Of a stretch of DNA of 19,357 bases, positions 1-7,824 are shown piece by piece. The first letter of the stretch is position 1, and each line of letters opens with the position of its first letter. Both the position numbers and the translations under genes were made by a program. This DNA is from DASQUP01 sp035641235 (lineage in GTDB: Bacteria > Actinomycetota > CADDZG01 > WHSQ01): assembly GCA_035641235.1 (NCBI GenBank), contig DASQUP010000288.1, forward strand, positions 1 to 19,357, given 5' to 3'. The notes beneath the pieces are model-generated. The model saw only the letters and a program-made list of their open reading frames with translations. It had not been told where the DNA came from and did no database searches.

Positions 1-897
1 GAGTTCCGGCTTGTCGAACTGGAGTTGGAAGATGTCACCGGACCACGCCATCGTGACCGAGATGTCCCCGCGCACCAGGGCATCCGCGTATTCGTTTCCG
101 AAGTACTGGCGAACGATCCCCTGATCGCGCTGCTCGAGCAGCTTCTGCTGAGCGCGTTCGGCATCCTCGACCGTGGCGTCGGCGGGATCTACGCCGAGCC
201 CTAGGAGAGTCAGGTTCATCGTGTCGCGCATTTCCTTGAACATCCCGACCTGGCCGGCGAACTCGGGATTGAACAGGTCCTCAAAGCTCGTCAGATCGCG
301 GCCCGTGGCCGTTGGATCGTACGCGATGCCCGTGATCCCCGACTGCCACGGGACGCTGTAAGTATTGCCGGGGTCGTAGCTCGGGTCCTTGTAGATCTCA
401 CCGGCGTTGGCATCAAAGTTGGAGAGCCGCGCGTGATCGAGCTCCTCCAGGTAGCCGAGTCGGGCCATCTTGGCGATCAGCCAGTCGGTCACGACGATCA
501 GGTCCCACCCCGACCCCTGACCGCTGGACAATGGCTCACGAATCGTGCCGAAGAAGCTCTCGTTGTCCTCGATGACCTCTTTGTAGTCAACCTGGATGTC
601 GGTCGCCTCGGTGAAGTCGTCGATCGTAGGCCTGCGGCCCTTGCGCCGGTCGATGTAGAGGGGCCAGTTGGCAAAGTCGAGTTGGCCCTGGATCTCGTTG
701 GTTGTAAGTGTGTTTTCCTCTTCGCCACCACCTCCCGGTTCGGGGTCGTCGGCCTCCCCTTCGATTCCACATGCAGCCAACAGGGCCGTGAGCGACATTG
801 CGCCCGCGCCGATACCCATCCTGCGCAGTAACTCGCGGCGGCTCACCGAACGAGCACTGCTGTGCGCGAGCAGACGCTCGAGCTCATTGCTATCCAT
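1..897 (-). CDS. Polyamine-type ABC transporter substrate-binding lipoprotein (PotD-like), 3' end missing
   Basis: Extracellular binding protein of a spermidine/putrescine-type importer, held to the membrane by a lipid. The frame is open for 299 codons from ATG 897 to the left edge, so the C-terminus is missing. The N-terminus has a twin-arginine-like motif SRRELLRRMG (about residues 19-28), a hydrophobic stretch and a lipobox LAAC with the lipidated cysteine at 43, then a Gly/Glu-rich linker (about 50-62). The mature part begins with LDFANWPLYID, typical of PotD/PotF-like proteins, and continues with WDLIVVTDWL and YSVPWQSGITGIAYD, the region that lines the ligand cleft in this family. The start overlaps the end of the ATPase gene by 8 bases (890-897), implying translational coupling. 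The ligand (putrescine, spermidine, GABA or another amine) cannot be read from the sequence; the linked aminotransferase and aldehyde dehydrogenase favour an amine. Permease genes are expected further left. Confidence 0.9.
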   Translation of the reverse strand, partial: MDSNELERLLAHSSARSVSRRELLRRMGIGAGAMSLTALLAACGIEGEADDPEPGGGGEEENTLTTNEIQGQLDFANWPLYIDRRKGRRPTIDDFTEATDIQVDYKEVIEDNESFFGTIREPLSSGQGSGWDLIVVTDWLIAKMARLGYLEELDHARLSNFDANAGEIYKDPSYDPGNTYSVPWQSGITGIAYDPTATGRDLTSFEDLFNPEFAGQVGMFKEMRDTMNLTLLGLGVDPADATVEDAERAQQKLLEQRDQGIVRQYFGNEYADALVRGDISVTMAWSGDIFQLQFDKPEL

Positions 898-2017
898 CAG
901 CCCGTACCTCCCCCATGCCGGTGGTGTCATCGTGTTCGACTGCAAATGTGTGTTCCGGATGCCAGGTCAACCTCACGCTCTGGCCGGCCGCGATGGGTTC
1001 CGATGCAGCTGCGAGGTTCTGCACGTAGACGACAACCGTCGAACCGTCCGATGTCGTGCACTGGTACGCGGTGCTTACGCCCGTGTAGGTGGAGATCGAG
1101 ACGATCGCGTCCACTCCGTTGTCGGCTTGTTGGGTGCGTTGCACCCCGGCTGGGTGGATGTGCAGCTTCTCAGGCCTCACGCCCACCTGGAGCTCTCTGA
1201 TCCCATCCGGTAGACGGCGCGCCGGAAGCGAGATAGTCGACCCCGCCGCCAATCGGACCTTCGCGATCGAACCGTCGACGGACTCGATCTCGCCGTCGAG
1301 AAGGTTGGACGCCCCGAGGAACCCCGCGACGAAATGGGTGGCGGGCAGCTCGTAGACATCCTGCGGCGCACCGACCTGCTCCAAGCGCCCGGCGTTCATG
1401 ACGCCGATGCGATCGGACATGGTCATTGCCTCTTCCTGATCGTGCGTCACGTAGATGAAGGTGATGCCCACCTCTGCCTGGATCCTCTTGAGCTCGACCT
1501 GCATCTGTTTTCGAAGCTTGAGATCGAGCGCTCCGAGCGGTTCGTCCAGCAGGAGGACTCCGGGCCGGTTGACCAGCGCCCTGGCGAGGGCGACCCGCTG
1601 TTGCTGTCCACCCGATAGCTGTGTAATACGACGGGTTCCGTAGCCGCCGAGATCCACTAGCTCGAGTATCCCGTCGACGCGCGATCGGATCTCTCCCTGA
1701 GCAACCTTCTTGCGTTTTGGTCCGTAGGCCACGTTGTCGAACACCGACAGGTGCGGGAACAGCGCGTACGACTGAAAGACCGTGTTCACATTTCGTTTGT
1801 AGGCGGGGAGTCCGGCGACGTCGTCCGAGCCGAGGTAAATGGCACCGCCCGTCGGGTATTCGAATCCCCCAATCATCCTGAGCGTCGTGGTCTTTCCGCA
1901 CCCCGATGGGCCGAGGAGAGAGAAGAACTCACCCTCCTCAACGGTCAGCGAGATGTCGTCGACGGCGACCGTTTCTTTGAAGACTTTAGAAACAGATTCG
2001 AGACGAACGGATGACAT
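890..2017 (-). CDS. ABC transporter ATPase, spermidine/putrescine type (PotA-like)
   Basis: Cytoplasmic ATPase subunit that powers the amine importer. The 375-residue protein has the full nucleotide-binding domain: Walker A GPSGCGKTT (36-44), Q-loop Gln82, signature LSGGQ (134-138), Walker B VLLLDE (154-159), D-loop and switch His192. The C-terminal third (from about residue 240) is the OB-like TOBE region found in PotA and other CUT1/polyamine ATPases, so this is an importer and not an exporter subunit. ATG 2017 is preceded by GGAAGG at a suitable distance. It lies 14 bases after the aldehyde dehydrogenase gene and overlaps the binding-protein gene by 8 bases. Gene order (enzymes, ATPase, binding protein) supports one transcript. 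Family assignment is firm; substrate is inferred from the neighbours. Confidence 0.95.
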   Translation of the reverse strand: MSSVRLESVSKVFKETVAVDDISLTVEEGEFFSLLGPSGCGKTTTLRMIGGFEYPTGGAIYLGSDDVAGLPAYKRNVNTVFQSYALFPHLSVFDNVAYGPKRKKVAQGEIRSRVDGILELVDLGGYGTRRITQLSGGQQQRVALARALVNRPGVLLLDEPLGALDLKLRKQMQVELKRIQAEVGITFIYVTHDQEEAMTMSDRIGVMNAGRLEQVGAPQDVYELPATHFVAGFLGASNLLDGEIESVDGSIAKVRLAAGSTISLPARRLPDGIRELQVGVRPEKLHIHPAGVQRTQQADNGVDAIVSISTYTGVSTAYQCTTSDGSTVVVYVQNLAAASEPIAAGQSVRLTWHPEHTFAVEHDDTTGMGEVRADG

Positions 2018-2031
2018 CTGCTGCCTTCCAG

Positions 2032-3513
2032 TTAACCGGGCGCCGTTCCGAACTCGGCTTGATGACGGACATACTCAGCATAGGGGTACCACCACGCCTT
2101 CGCATCGAGCTTCGAGTCGATGTGGATGTGTTTCGTCTGCCTGAAGTCGTCGAGTCCCTCCACCCCGAGCTCGCGACCGCTCCCCGATGACTTGAAACCC
2201 CCGAAAGGAGCCGCCTCGTTGTCGGTGAGGGGATCGTTGAACCACACGGTTCCCGCTTCGATCTCCTCCATTGCGGTGAGCATGTAGTCGAGTCTTTGCG
2301 TGTACACGTTCGCTCCCAGCCCGTATGGGCTGTCGTTCGTCCGCCGGATGGCCTCCTCGAGAGAGGAGACCTTGGCGATCGGCGCCACCGGGCCGAACGT
2401 TTCCTTCGACATGACGTCCATGGAATCGTCGACGTCGACCAGCACCGCCGGCGTGAGGAAGAAGCCGGTGTCCGACGGGCGTTCGCCGCCGAAGACCACT
2501 CGTGCTCCCGCCGCCCGCGCCGAGCTCAGCTGCGCCTCTACGGCCTCTCGCTGCACGGCGCGAACGAGGGGACCCATGTCGGTCGATTCATGCATCGGAT
2601 CGCCGACCACGATCCCAGACGCCTGATCCACAAATGCGTCGACGAAATCGTCGTAAACCTGGGGAAGGACGTAGAAGCGCTCCGCAGAGGTGCAGACCTG
2701 ACCCGAATTGAGGTAGGCGGCCCATGCAGCTCCACGCGCTGCCAGGGCGACGTCGACGTCGTCGCACACAATGAATGCGTCCTTGCCGCCGAGTTCGAGG
2801 TGGACTTTAGCCAGTCTGTCCGCGGCCGCGTGTGCAACTTGTTTGCCGGTATCAACCGAACCCGTAAAGGCGATGAGCGCCACACCGGGATTCGCCACCA
2901 GCGCTCGACCCGTATCGGCGGCACCCGGCACCACGTTTACGACGCCGGGTGGGAATATGTCCGCCATTCCCTCGGCGAGCTCCAGGGTCGAGAGGGGTGT
3001 ATAGGGAGAGGGTTTCACCACAACGGTGTTGCCTGCGGCCAGCGCCGGGGCCAGCTTCCACATCAGCAGCAGAATCGGATAGTTCCACGGAACGACCGCC
3101 GCGACGACGCCGTGCGGCTCCTTGACGACCAGGTTCAGCTGGCCGGCCTCGCCGGAGGGCACGATGCGTCCGCGTTCGATACGTCCCATCTCGGCGTAGA
3201 AATCGAGGCAGCTGGCACTCCATCCCATTTCGTCGCGGTTTTCGACTAGCGGCTTGCCGCCTTCGCGCGTCAGGATCTCCGCGAGCGACTCCGTGTGTTC
3301 GCCGATCCAATCGGACAGCGCATGAAGCATCTCGCCGCGTTCGGGCGCAGGCGTCTTCTTCCACGTCTTGAAGGCGCGCCGGGCGGCCTCAACCGCAGCA
3401 TCGACTTCGGATTCACTCGCCGATTTAACAGCCGCGACGACTTCTTCGGTCGCCGGATTGACGACATCGATGGAATGGCCGGAGCCTTCGACGCGTTCCC
3501 CTGCGATCAGCAT
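2032..3513 (-). CDS. NAD(P)-dependent aldehyde dehydrogenase (aminobutyraldehyde/betaine-aldehyde or succinate-semialdehyde type)
   Basis: Oxidises an aldehyde to the carboxylic acid with NAD(P)+; 493 residues, the usual length for the family. Visible landmarks are PWNYP with Asn144, the FTGS cofactor loop (216-219), the general base Glu240 in ELGGK and the nucleophile Cys274 in GQVCTS. The C-terminus carries AWWYPY, which I associate with betaine-aldehyde and aminoaldehyde dehydrogenases. Next to a GabT-like gene the likely substrate is succinate semialdehyde or 4-aminobutyraldehyde; the sequence alone does not decide. Start: the frame stays open for about 200 more codons upstream, but that part lies inside the aminotransferase gene and is an arginine-rich shadow. 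ATG 3513 begins right at the conserved LIAGERVEG segment, has AGGTG just upstream, and lies 11 bases after the aminotransferase stop. Confidence 0.93.
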   Translation of the reverse strand: MLIAGERVEGSGHSIDVVNPATEEVVAAVKSASESEVDAAVEAARRAFKTWKKTPAPERGEMLHALSDWIGEHTESLAEILTREGGKPLVENRDEMGWSASCLDFYAEMGRIERGRIVPSGEAGQLNLVVKEPHGVVAAVVPWNYPILLLMWKLAPALAAGNTVVVKPSPYTPLSTLELAEGMADIFPPGVVNVVPGAADTGRALVANPGVALIAFTGSVDTGKQVAHAAADRLAKVHLELGGKDAFIVCDDVDVALAARGAAWAAYLNSGQVCTSAERFYVLPQVYDDFVDAFVDQASGIVVGDPMHESTDMGPLVRAVQREAVEAQLSSARAAGARVVFGGERPSDTGFFLTPAVLVDVDDSMDVMSKETFGPVAPIAKVSSLEEAIRRTNDSPYGLGANVYTQRLDYMLTAMEEIEAGTVWFNDPLTDNEAAPFGGFKSSGSGRELGVEGLDDFRQTKHIHIDSKLDAKAWWYPYAEYVRHQAEFGTAPG

Positions 3514-3524
3514 CGGTACTGCAC

Positions 3525-4874
3525 CTATGACATGCCTCCGTCGGCCCACTGAAGGGCATCCACAAGGACGTCGAGTCCCTCGTGGAGGTCGGCCTCGGAG
3601 ATGACGAGCGGCGCGAGCAACCTCACGACGTTGTCGTAGGTACCGGCCTTCAGGATCAACAATCCGTTTTCGTGACACCTCTTTGCGACCGCGGTAGTAG
3701 CGACCTTGTTCGGTTCTTTGGATTCCTTGTCCACGACCAGCTCGATACCGACCATCGGGCCGAGCCCGCGAACCTCGCCGACGATGCCCACCTGATCGGC
3801 CAGCGGGTCGAGTCGCCCCCTGATCGTCACACCCTGCGCCTCCGCGCGCTCGAGGATGTCCGTCTCCGTTAGCTCCGCAAGAACCGCAAGCGCTGCGGAG
3901 CATGCGACGGGGTTTCCTCCGTAGGTTCCTCCGAGACCACCGACGTGCGGCGACTCCATGAGGTCGGCGCGCCCTGTGATCCCGGCTATCGGAAAGCCTG
4001 CCCCGAGCGACTTGGCCGTCGTGACGATGTCGGGCACGACGCCGTAGTGCTCTGCCGCAAAGAGTTTCCCCGTTCGACCCATTCCGGATTGGACCTCGTC
4101 GTCGACGAGGAGGATGTCCCGCTCGGAGCACACCGACCGGAGCGCCGGGAACCAGTCATCGGGAGCCACCACGAATCCGCCCTCGCCCTGGACCGGCTCC
4201 ACGACGACGGCTGCAACGTTTCCGGCCCCGATCTGCGAATCGATGACGTCTGCGGCATAGTCGACGCACGCCACTCCACAGGACGGATACGTAAGTTTCA
4301 ACGGACAGCGGTAGCAGTACGCAAACGGAACTCTGTAGACCTCGGGTGCGAACGGCCCGAAGCCGCGTTTGTACGGCATCTCTTTCGCCGTCAACGTCAT
4401 GCCCACGAGAGTTCGTCCGTGGAATCCGTTTGTGAACCCCACGATCGCCTCGCGGTCGGTAGAGTACCGGGCGATCTTCACGGCATTTTCGACGGCCTCC
4501 GCGCCGGAGTTTGCGAGCATCGTCTTCTTCGGGAACTCGCCGGGTGTCAATCGGTTTAGTGCCTCGGCGAGCTCTACGTAACCCTCATACATCGCAACGT
4601 GAAAACACTCGTGGAGGAAGGTGTCGACTTGCTGATGAACAGCGTCGAGGACGCGCCGGTTGCCGCGGCCGACGTTGAGGACACCGAGTCCACCGGCGAA
4701 GTCGATGAATCGGTTCCCGTCAACATCGAGGACCTCCGCGCCCGACCCTTCGGCGACGAAAATAGGCACAGTGTTGAAAACCGCACGGGGCACCGCCTCG
4801 TCGCGGCGTTTGATCAGATCGCTCGAATTAGGTCCCGGTACCCCGGAGGAGACATCGCGGGCCATGTCCCTCAT
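3525..4874 (-). CDS. gabT: Class III PLP aminotransferase, 4-aminobutyrate aminotransferase-like
   Basis: Transfers the terminal amino group of an omega-amino acid, most likely GABA, to an oxo acid and yields a semialdehyde. The 449-residue protein has the fold-type I landmarks: MLANSGAEAVENAVK (119-133) binding the cofactor phosphate, NGFHGRTLVGM (149-159), the PLP-ring aspartate in VDDEVQSG (Asp259) and the Schiff-base lysine Lys288 in TTAKSLGAGFP. GGTYGGNP near the C-terminal third completes the pattern. The N-terminus (SSDLIKRRDEAVPRAV) resembles actinobacterial GabT proteins. An odd feature is a four-cysteine cluster (187, 190, 199, 203) between the domains. First gene of the operon, 11 bases before the aldehyde dehydrogenase and divergent from the PucR-type regulator. 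Start ATG 4874 is chosen; ATG 4865 is an alternative and neither has a strong ribosome binding site. Related class III enzymes (ornithine, beta-alanine or putrescine aminotransferases) remain possible. Confidence 0.88.
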   Translation of the reverse strand: MRDMARDVSSGVPGPNSSDLIKRRDEAVPRAVFNTVPIFVAEGSGAEVLDVDGNRFIDFAGGLGVLNVGRGNRRVLDAVHQQVDTFLHECFHVAMYEGYVELAEALNRLTPGEFPKKTMLANSGAEAVENAVKIARYSTDREAIVGFTNGFHGRTLVGMTLTAKEMPYKRGFGPFAPEVYRVPFAYCYRCPLKLTYPSCGVACVDYAADVIDSQIGAGNVAAVVVEPVQGEGGFVVAPDDWFPALRSVCSERDILLVDDEVQSGMGRTGKLFAAEHYGVVPDIVTTAKSLGAGFPIAGITGRADLMESPHVGGLGGTYGGNPVACSAALAVLAELTETDILERAEAQGVTIRGRLDPLADQVGIVGEVRGLGPMVGIELVVDKESKEPNKVATTAVAKRCHENGLLILKAGTYDNVVRLLAPLVISEADLHEGLDVLVDALQWADGGMS

Positions 4875-5065
4875 TCCCGAATCTGTAACTACTCGACGGA
4901 TGCGTGGGTTTTCACCGGGCGCGGCCGTCTCCCCTGGAGGTCAGTGCGGCCGCGCCCGGCGAAACCGAGCGCCCCCAATGAGGGGGACGGTAACACCGGG
5001 GTGGAGGGGCCTTTAGGTGCAGGGCGGAGAAATGGCTCGGGACTCGTTTGTACACTCTGGAGAAC
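4875..5065. promoter_or_regulatory. Divergent promoter region of the gabT operon and the pucR-type gene, with a 13-base inverted repeat
   Basis: This 191-base non-coding gap must contain the promoters of both divergent units. It holds a perfect inverted repeat, CCGGGCGCGGCCG at 4915-4927 and CGGCCGCGCCCGG at 4947-4959, separated by 19 bases. The symmetry continues outwards with GGTTTTC (4907-4913) opposite GAAACC (4961-4966), allowing one bulged base and one mismatch. A smaller palindrome CCCCC-AATGA-GGGGG lies at 4972-4986. The position is typical for an operator of a divergently encoded regulator, and the PucR-type protein is the obvious candidate to bind it; that is inference. I could not assign convincing -35/-10 boxes. 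Confidence 0.55.
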
Positions 5066-6640
5066 ATGAGTGTGACAATTCGCGATCTCGTCGAAATCGA
5101 GGACCTCCGGCTCACCGTGGTGGGCGGGGCGGCCGGTTTGGACACGCCGATCCGCTGGGTTCACACCTCTGAGCTGAACGACCCGACGCCGTGGCTGACT
5201 GGGGGAGAGCTACTGCTGACCACCGGAATGGGCCTTGCTGGTCCGCCGGCGCAGCAACGCTCGTTCATACGGCGTCTGGTAAAGGCGGAACTGGCCGGGC
5301 TTGGGTTCGGGCTCGGCTTCGGGTTCGACGAGGTCCCGGATGCACTCGTGAGGGCCGCCGACAGAGAAGGATTCCCGGTCGTCGCCGTCCCCTTTCCGGT
5401 GCCGTTCATCGCGATCGCGGAGGCGGTGTCGTCGCGCCTATCGGAGGAGCGGATCCGGGAAGCCCGGTTGTCGGTCGAGATCCACGAGTCGCTTGCAGCG
5501 CTTGTGTCCGAGGGAGCCGGACTCGCCGACGTGCTCGATGAGATCACACGTTTGGCCGGGGGATGGGCGCTCCTTTTCGACTTGCGCGGCCACGTGGTAG
5601 CGAAATCGTCCGCCGACGCGGATCCCCCCGATCCCGTCCGGGTGTGGGGGGGACTGCCGCGCGGCCTGACCGAGAGGCACGGTCCCTTGACGTCATCGGA
5701 GGTGGGGCCGCACGAAACGATGGTGGGCCTGGCCGTAACCGCGGGGAAGCGGCACGAAGGAGTCCTCGTTTTTGGGAAGAAGCCTCGCTTGGACACTCGC
5801 GACCGCATCGTGGTGCGCCATGCGGTCACGGTACTGGGCCTCCTGCTCGCTTCCAAGCGGGCGGTGCTGGAGGCCGAACGCCGGGTGGCCGGAGACATCC
5901 TTAGCGAGGCCTTTTCCGGGCGTCTGACCGGGCCGGCGCTCCGCCGCCGGCTCGAGCTCGTGGGGTTCGAGCCGGGAGCATCACTAACCGCGCTGGTCAT
6001 GGAGGCCCCCGAGGATGCGGATGCTGATGCACTGGACGACCTTGCATGGGCTCTTGACGGCGCCCTCGGGAGCCGGGTGGGCGCAGTGCGGACCGCCTCG
6101 TCCGGGGGACGCGTAACCGCCCTCATCTCACATCCGGACCCCGAGGCGATCGCGGAGGCAGTGCTCTCCGAGGTGGCCGAGGCAGCTCCCGACCTCGGGC
6201 TGGACGGGCTCGCCCTTCGTATCGGAGTGGGGGAGAGCGCCGCAGCCGACGCGATCCGCCGCTCCTATCTGTCCGCGGTCATGGCGCTGCGAGCGGCCGG
6301 ACCGGGACGCCGGCTTGCGTCTCCACGAGATCTCGGCTCGTACGGGTTGCTCCTGGGCGGCCAGCCGCGGCCGGTGCTGGAGGGTTTCGTCCGCTCCGTG
6401 CTCGGGCCGCTCGTTGACCGCGACAACCGGAAGTCGTCGGAGCTTGTGGCCTCGGTGCGCGCGTTCATCGAGGCCGGAGGGCGCTGGGAGCCCGGCGCCG
6501 ATGTGCTGGGGGTTCATCGCCACACGCTCCGCTACCGGGTGCGGCAGGCGGAGGAGCTGCTGGGGCGGGATCTGTCGTCGGCGGAGGATCGCCTCGAGGT
6601 CTGGCTGGCGTTGAAGGCTTCGGATCTCCTCGGTGAGTGA
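5066..6640 (+). CDS. PucR/CdaR-family transcriptional regulator
   Basis: DNA-binding regulator of 524 residues. The N-terminal part (about 5-125) is the PucR domain: it begins IRDLVEIEDLRLTVVGG and continues with IRWVHTSEL, DPTPWLTGGELLLTTGM and FPVVAVPFPVPF. The middle (about 290-420) matches the position of the degenerate GGDEF-like CdaR domain. The C-terminus (about 460-515) is the PucR-type helix-turn-helix with VHRHTLRYRVRQAEELLG and a leucine-rich end. Known members control purine, GABA, polyamine or sugar-acid catabolism in response to a small ligand, and they often sit beside their targets. Here it is divergent from the gabT operon, which makes that operon the likely target. ATG 5066 is preferred over an in-frame TTG at 5048 because GGAG lies just upstream of the ATG and the conserved domain starts right after it. 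Confidence 0.9.
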   Translation: MSVTIRDLVEIEDLRLTVVGGAAGLDTPIRWVHTSELNDPTPWLTGGELLLTTGMGLAGPPAQQRSFIRRLVKAELAGLGFGLGFGFDEVPDALVRAADREGFPVVAVPFPVPFIAIAEAVSSRLSEERIREARLSVEIHESLAALVSEGAGLADVLDEITRLAGGWALLFDLRGHVVAKSSADADPPDPVRVWGGLPRGLTERHGPLTSSEVGPHETMVGLAVTAGKRHEGVLVFGKKPRLDTRDRIVVRHAVTVLGLLLASKRAVLEAERRVAGDILSEAFSGRLTGPALRRRLELVGFEPGASLTALVMEAPEDADADALDDLAWALDGALGSRVGAVRTASSGGRVTALISHPDPEAIAEAVLSEVAEAAPDLGLDGLALRIGVGESAAADAIRRSYLSAVMALRAAGPGRRLASPRDLGSYGLLLGGQPRPVLEGFVRSVLGPLVDRDNRKSSELVASVRAFIEAGGRWEPGADVLGVHRHTLRYRVRQAEELLGRDLSSAEDRLEVWLALKASDLLGE

Positions 6641-6662
6641 ACGCGCGGTGGATGATTAGCAG

Positions 6663-7697
6663 ATGTCACTTCCACTGAAACCTCCGATGGAACCGATGCT
6701 CGCCAAACTCCGTAAGGACGTCCCGGCGGGAGACGAGTGGCTCTACGAACCCAAGTGGGACGGGTTCCGGGCCCTTGTTTTCCGCGAGGGTCCCGACGTG
6801 CAGGCGATCAGCCGCGACGGGCGGGCGCTCAACCGCTACTTTCCCGAGCTCATCGATCTCCTGGCCGGAACCATCTCCGAGGACTGCATTGTGGACGGAG
6901 AGGTAGTCGTCACGGGTGCCGAGGGATTCGACTTCGATGCGCTGCTGCAACGCATTCACCCCGCAGAGTCGCGCATCCGTCTGCTGGCGAGTCAGACTCC
7001 GGCGGGCTTCATTGCGTTCGACCTTCTGGCGCGCGGATCCGAGGACTATACGGACCGTCCGCTGGTTGAGCGGCGGCGCGCGCTCGACGACGTGCTGGCC
7101 ACTGCCGTGGTCACGACCTCGCCGGATGAGGTCTTCGACACGCTCGCCGGCGCGCCGAGCAGCGTCGTCATGACCCCGCAGACCGATGATGTGGAGATCG
7201 CACGCAAGTGGCTTACGGACTACGACGCGCAGGGCCTCGACGGCGTCATAGCCAAGCAGCGCGACGGCGTCTACGAACCGGGCCGCCGGCCCATGATGAA
7301 AATCAAACGCGAGCGCACCATCGAATGTGTCGTCGGCGGCTACCGCTACTCGAAGGGCGGCGACGGAGTCGGCTCGCTGTTGCTGGGCCTGTACGACGAT
7401 GCCGGGAACCTGCACTACGTTGGGCACACGTCGTCGTTCAAGGCCAAGGAGAAACGGGAGCTGCTCGAGATGCTGCGCCCGCTCGAGGGCGGAACGAGCT
7501 TCGCCGGCGGCCGCGTCCCCGGCGCGCCGAGCCGGTGGACGAGCGGCAAAGACAGGTCGTGGGTGTCGCTGGAGCCGTCGCTCGTGTGCGAGGTTGCGTT
7601 CGACCGGATGATGTCGAATCGCTTCCGCCACGCGGCGCGTTTTCTGCGCTGGCGCCACGACAAACCAGCGCGCGAGTGCACCTTCGTCCAGGACTAA
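6663..7697 (+). CDS. ligC: Stand-alone ATP-dependent DNA ligase, LigC-like
   Basis: Seals nicks in DNA through a lysyl-AMP intermediate made from ATP. The 344-residue protein consists only of the adenylation and OB-fold domains, as in mycobacterial LigC. Motif I is EPKWDGFRAL with the nucleophile Lys31; DGEVVV follows, motif III is FIAFDLLARG, motif IV is LDGVIAKQRDG and motif V is MMKIKRERTIECVVGGY. The C-terminal region ending in SLVCEVAFDRM and ARFLRWR matches the OB domain of this subgroup. In mycobacteria LigC enzymes are accessory ligases tied to repair, while the NAD-dependent LigA does replication; the role here is inferred. It starts 22 bases after the pucR-type gene and may share its transcript, although nothing links the functions. 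Its ribosome binding site is weak (GGTGGA). A second, LigD-type ligase lies at the right end of the window. Confidence 0.9.
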   Translation: MSLPLKPPMEPMLAKLRKDVPAGDEWLYEPKWDGFRALVFREGPDVQAISRDGRALNRYFPELIDLLAGTISEDCIVDGEVVVTGAEGFDFDALLQRIHPAESRIRLLASQTPAGFIAFDLLARGSEDYTDRPLVERRRALDDVLATAVVTTSPDEVFDTLAGAPSSVVMTPQTDDVEIARKWLTDYDAQGLDGVIAKQRDGVYEPGRRPMMKIKRERTIECVVGGYRYSKGGDGVGSLLLGLYDDAGNLHYVGHTSSFKAKEKRELLEMLRPLEGGTSFAGGRVPGAPSRWTSGKDRSWVSLEPSLVCEVAFDRMMSNRFRHAARFLRWRHDKPARECTFVQD

Positions 7698-7824
7698 CTC
7701 GTTCTTTTCTCCTCCGAGCACTCCGAGGGTGCATACAGAAGAAAAGAAGGTGTGGCTGGCGGGAATCCTCCGGGCTCGAGTCCGTTGTTTTCTGTATCCG
7801 AGGAGCGACTCAAGGAGAGAGTGG
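7698..7824 (+). promoter_or_regulatory. Leader of the flavin oxidoreductase gene with a pyrimidine/purine inverted repeat
   Basis: This short gap contains TTCTTTTCT (7702-7710) and its exact complement AGAAAAGAA (7740-7748), with CTCCGAG repeated directly at 7712-7718 and 7721-7727 between the arms. CCTC at 7711-7714 can extend the stem by pairing with GAGG at 7725-7728. No T-run follows, so it is not a clear terminator of the ligase gene. The ribosome binding site AAGGAG of the next gene lies at 7812-7817. Function unknown. Confidence 0.35.

Noticed and set aside
2296..3249. 317-codon plus-strand frame opposite the aldehyde dehydrogenase.
   Set aside because: Antisense shadow of a well-supported gene, with no domain of its own.
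3514..4131. Upstream extension of the aldehyde dehydrogenase frame, giving a 699-codon frame.
   Set aside because: It lies inside the aminotransferase gene on the same strand, is arginine-rich with no family features, and the conserved dehydrogenase begins at ATG 3513.
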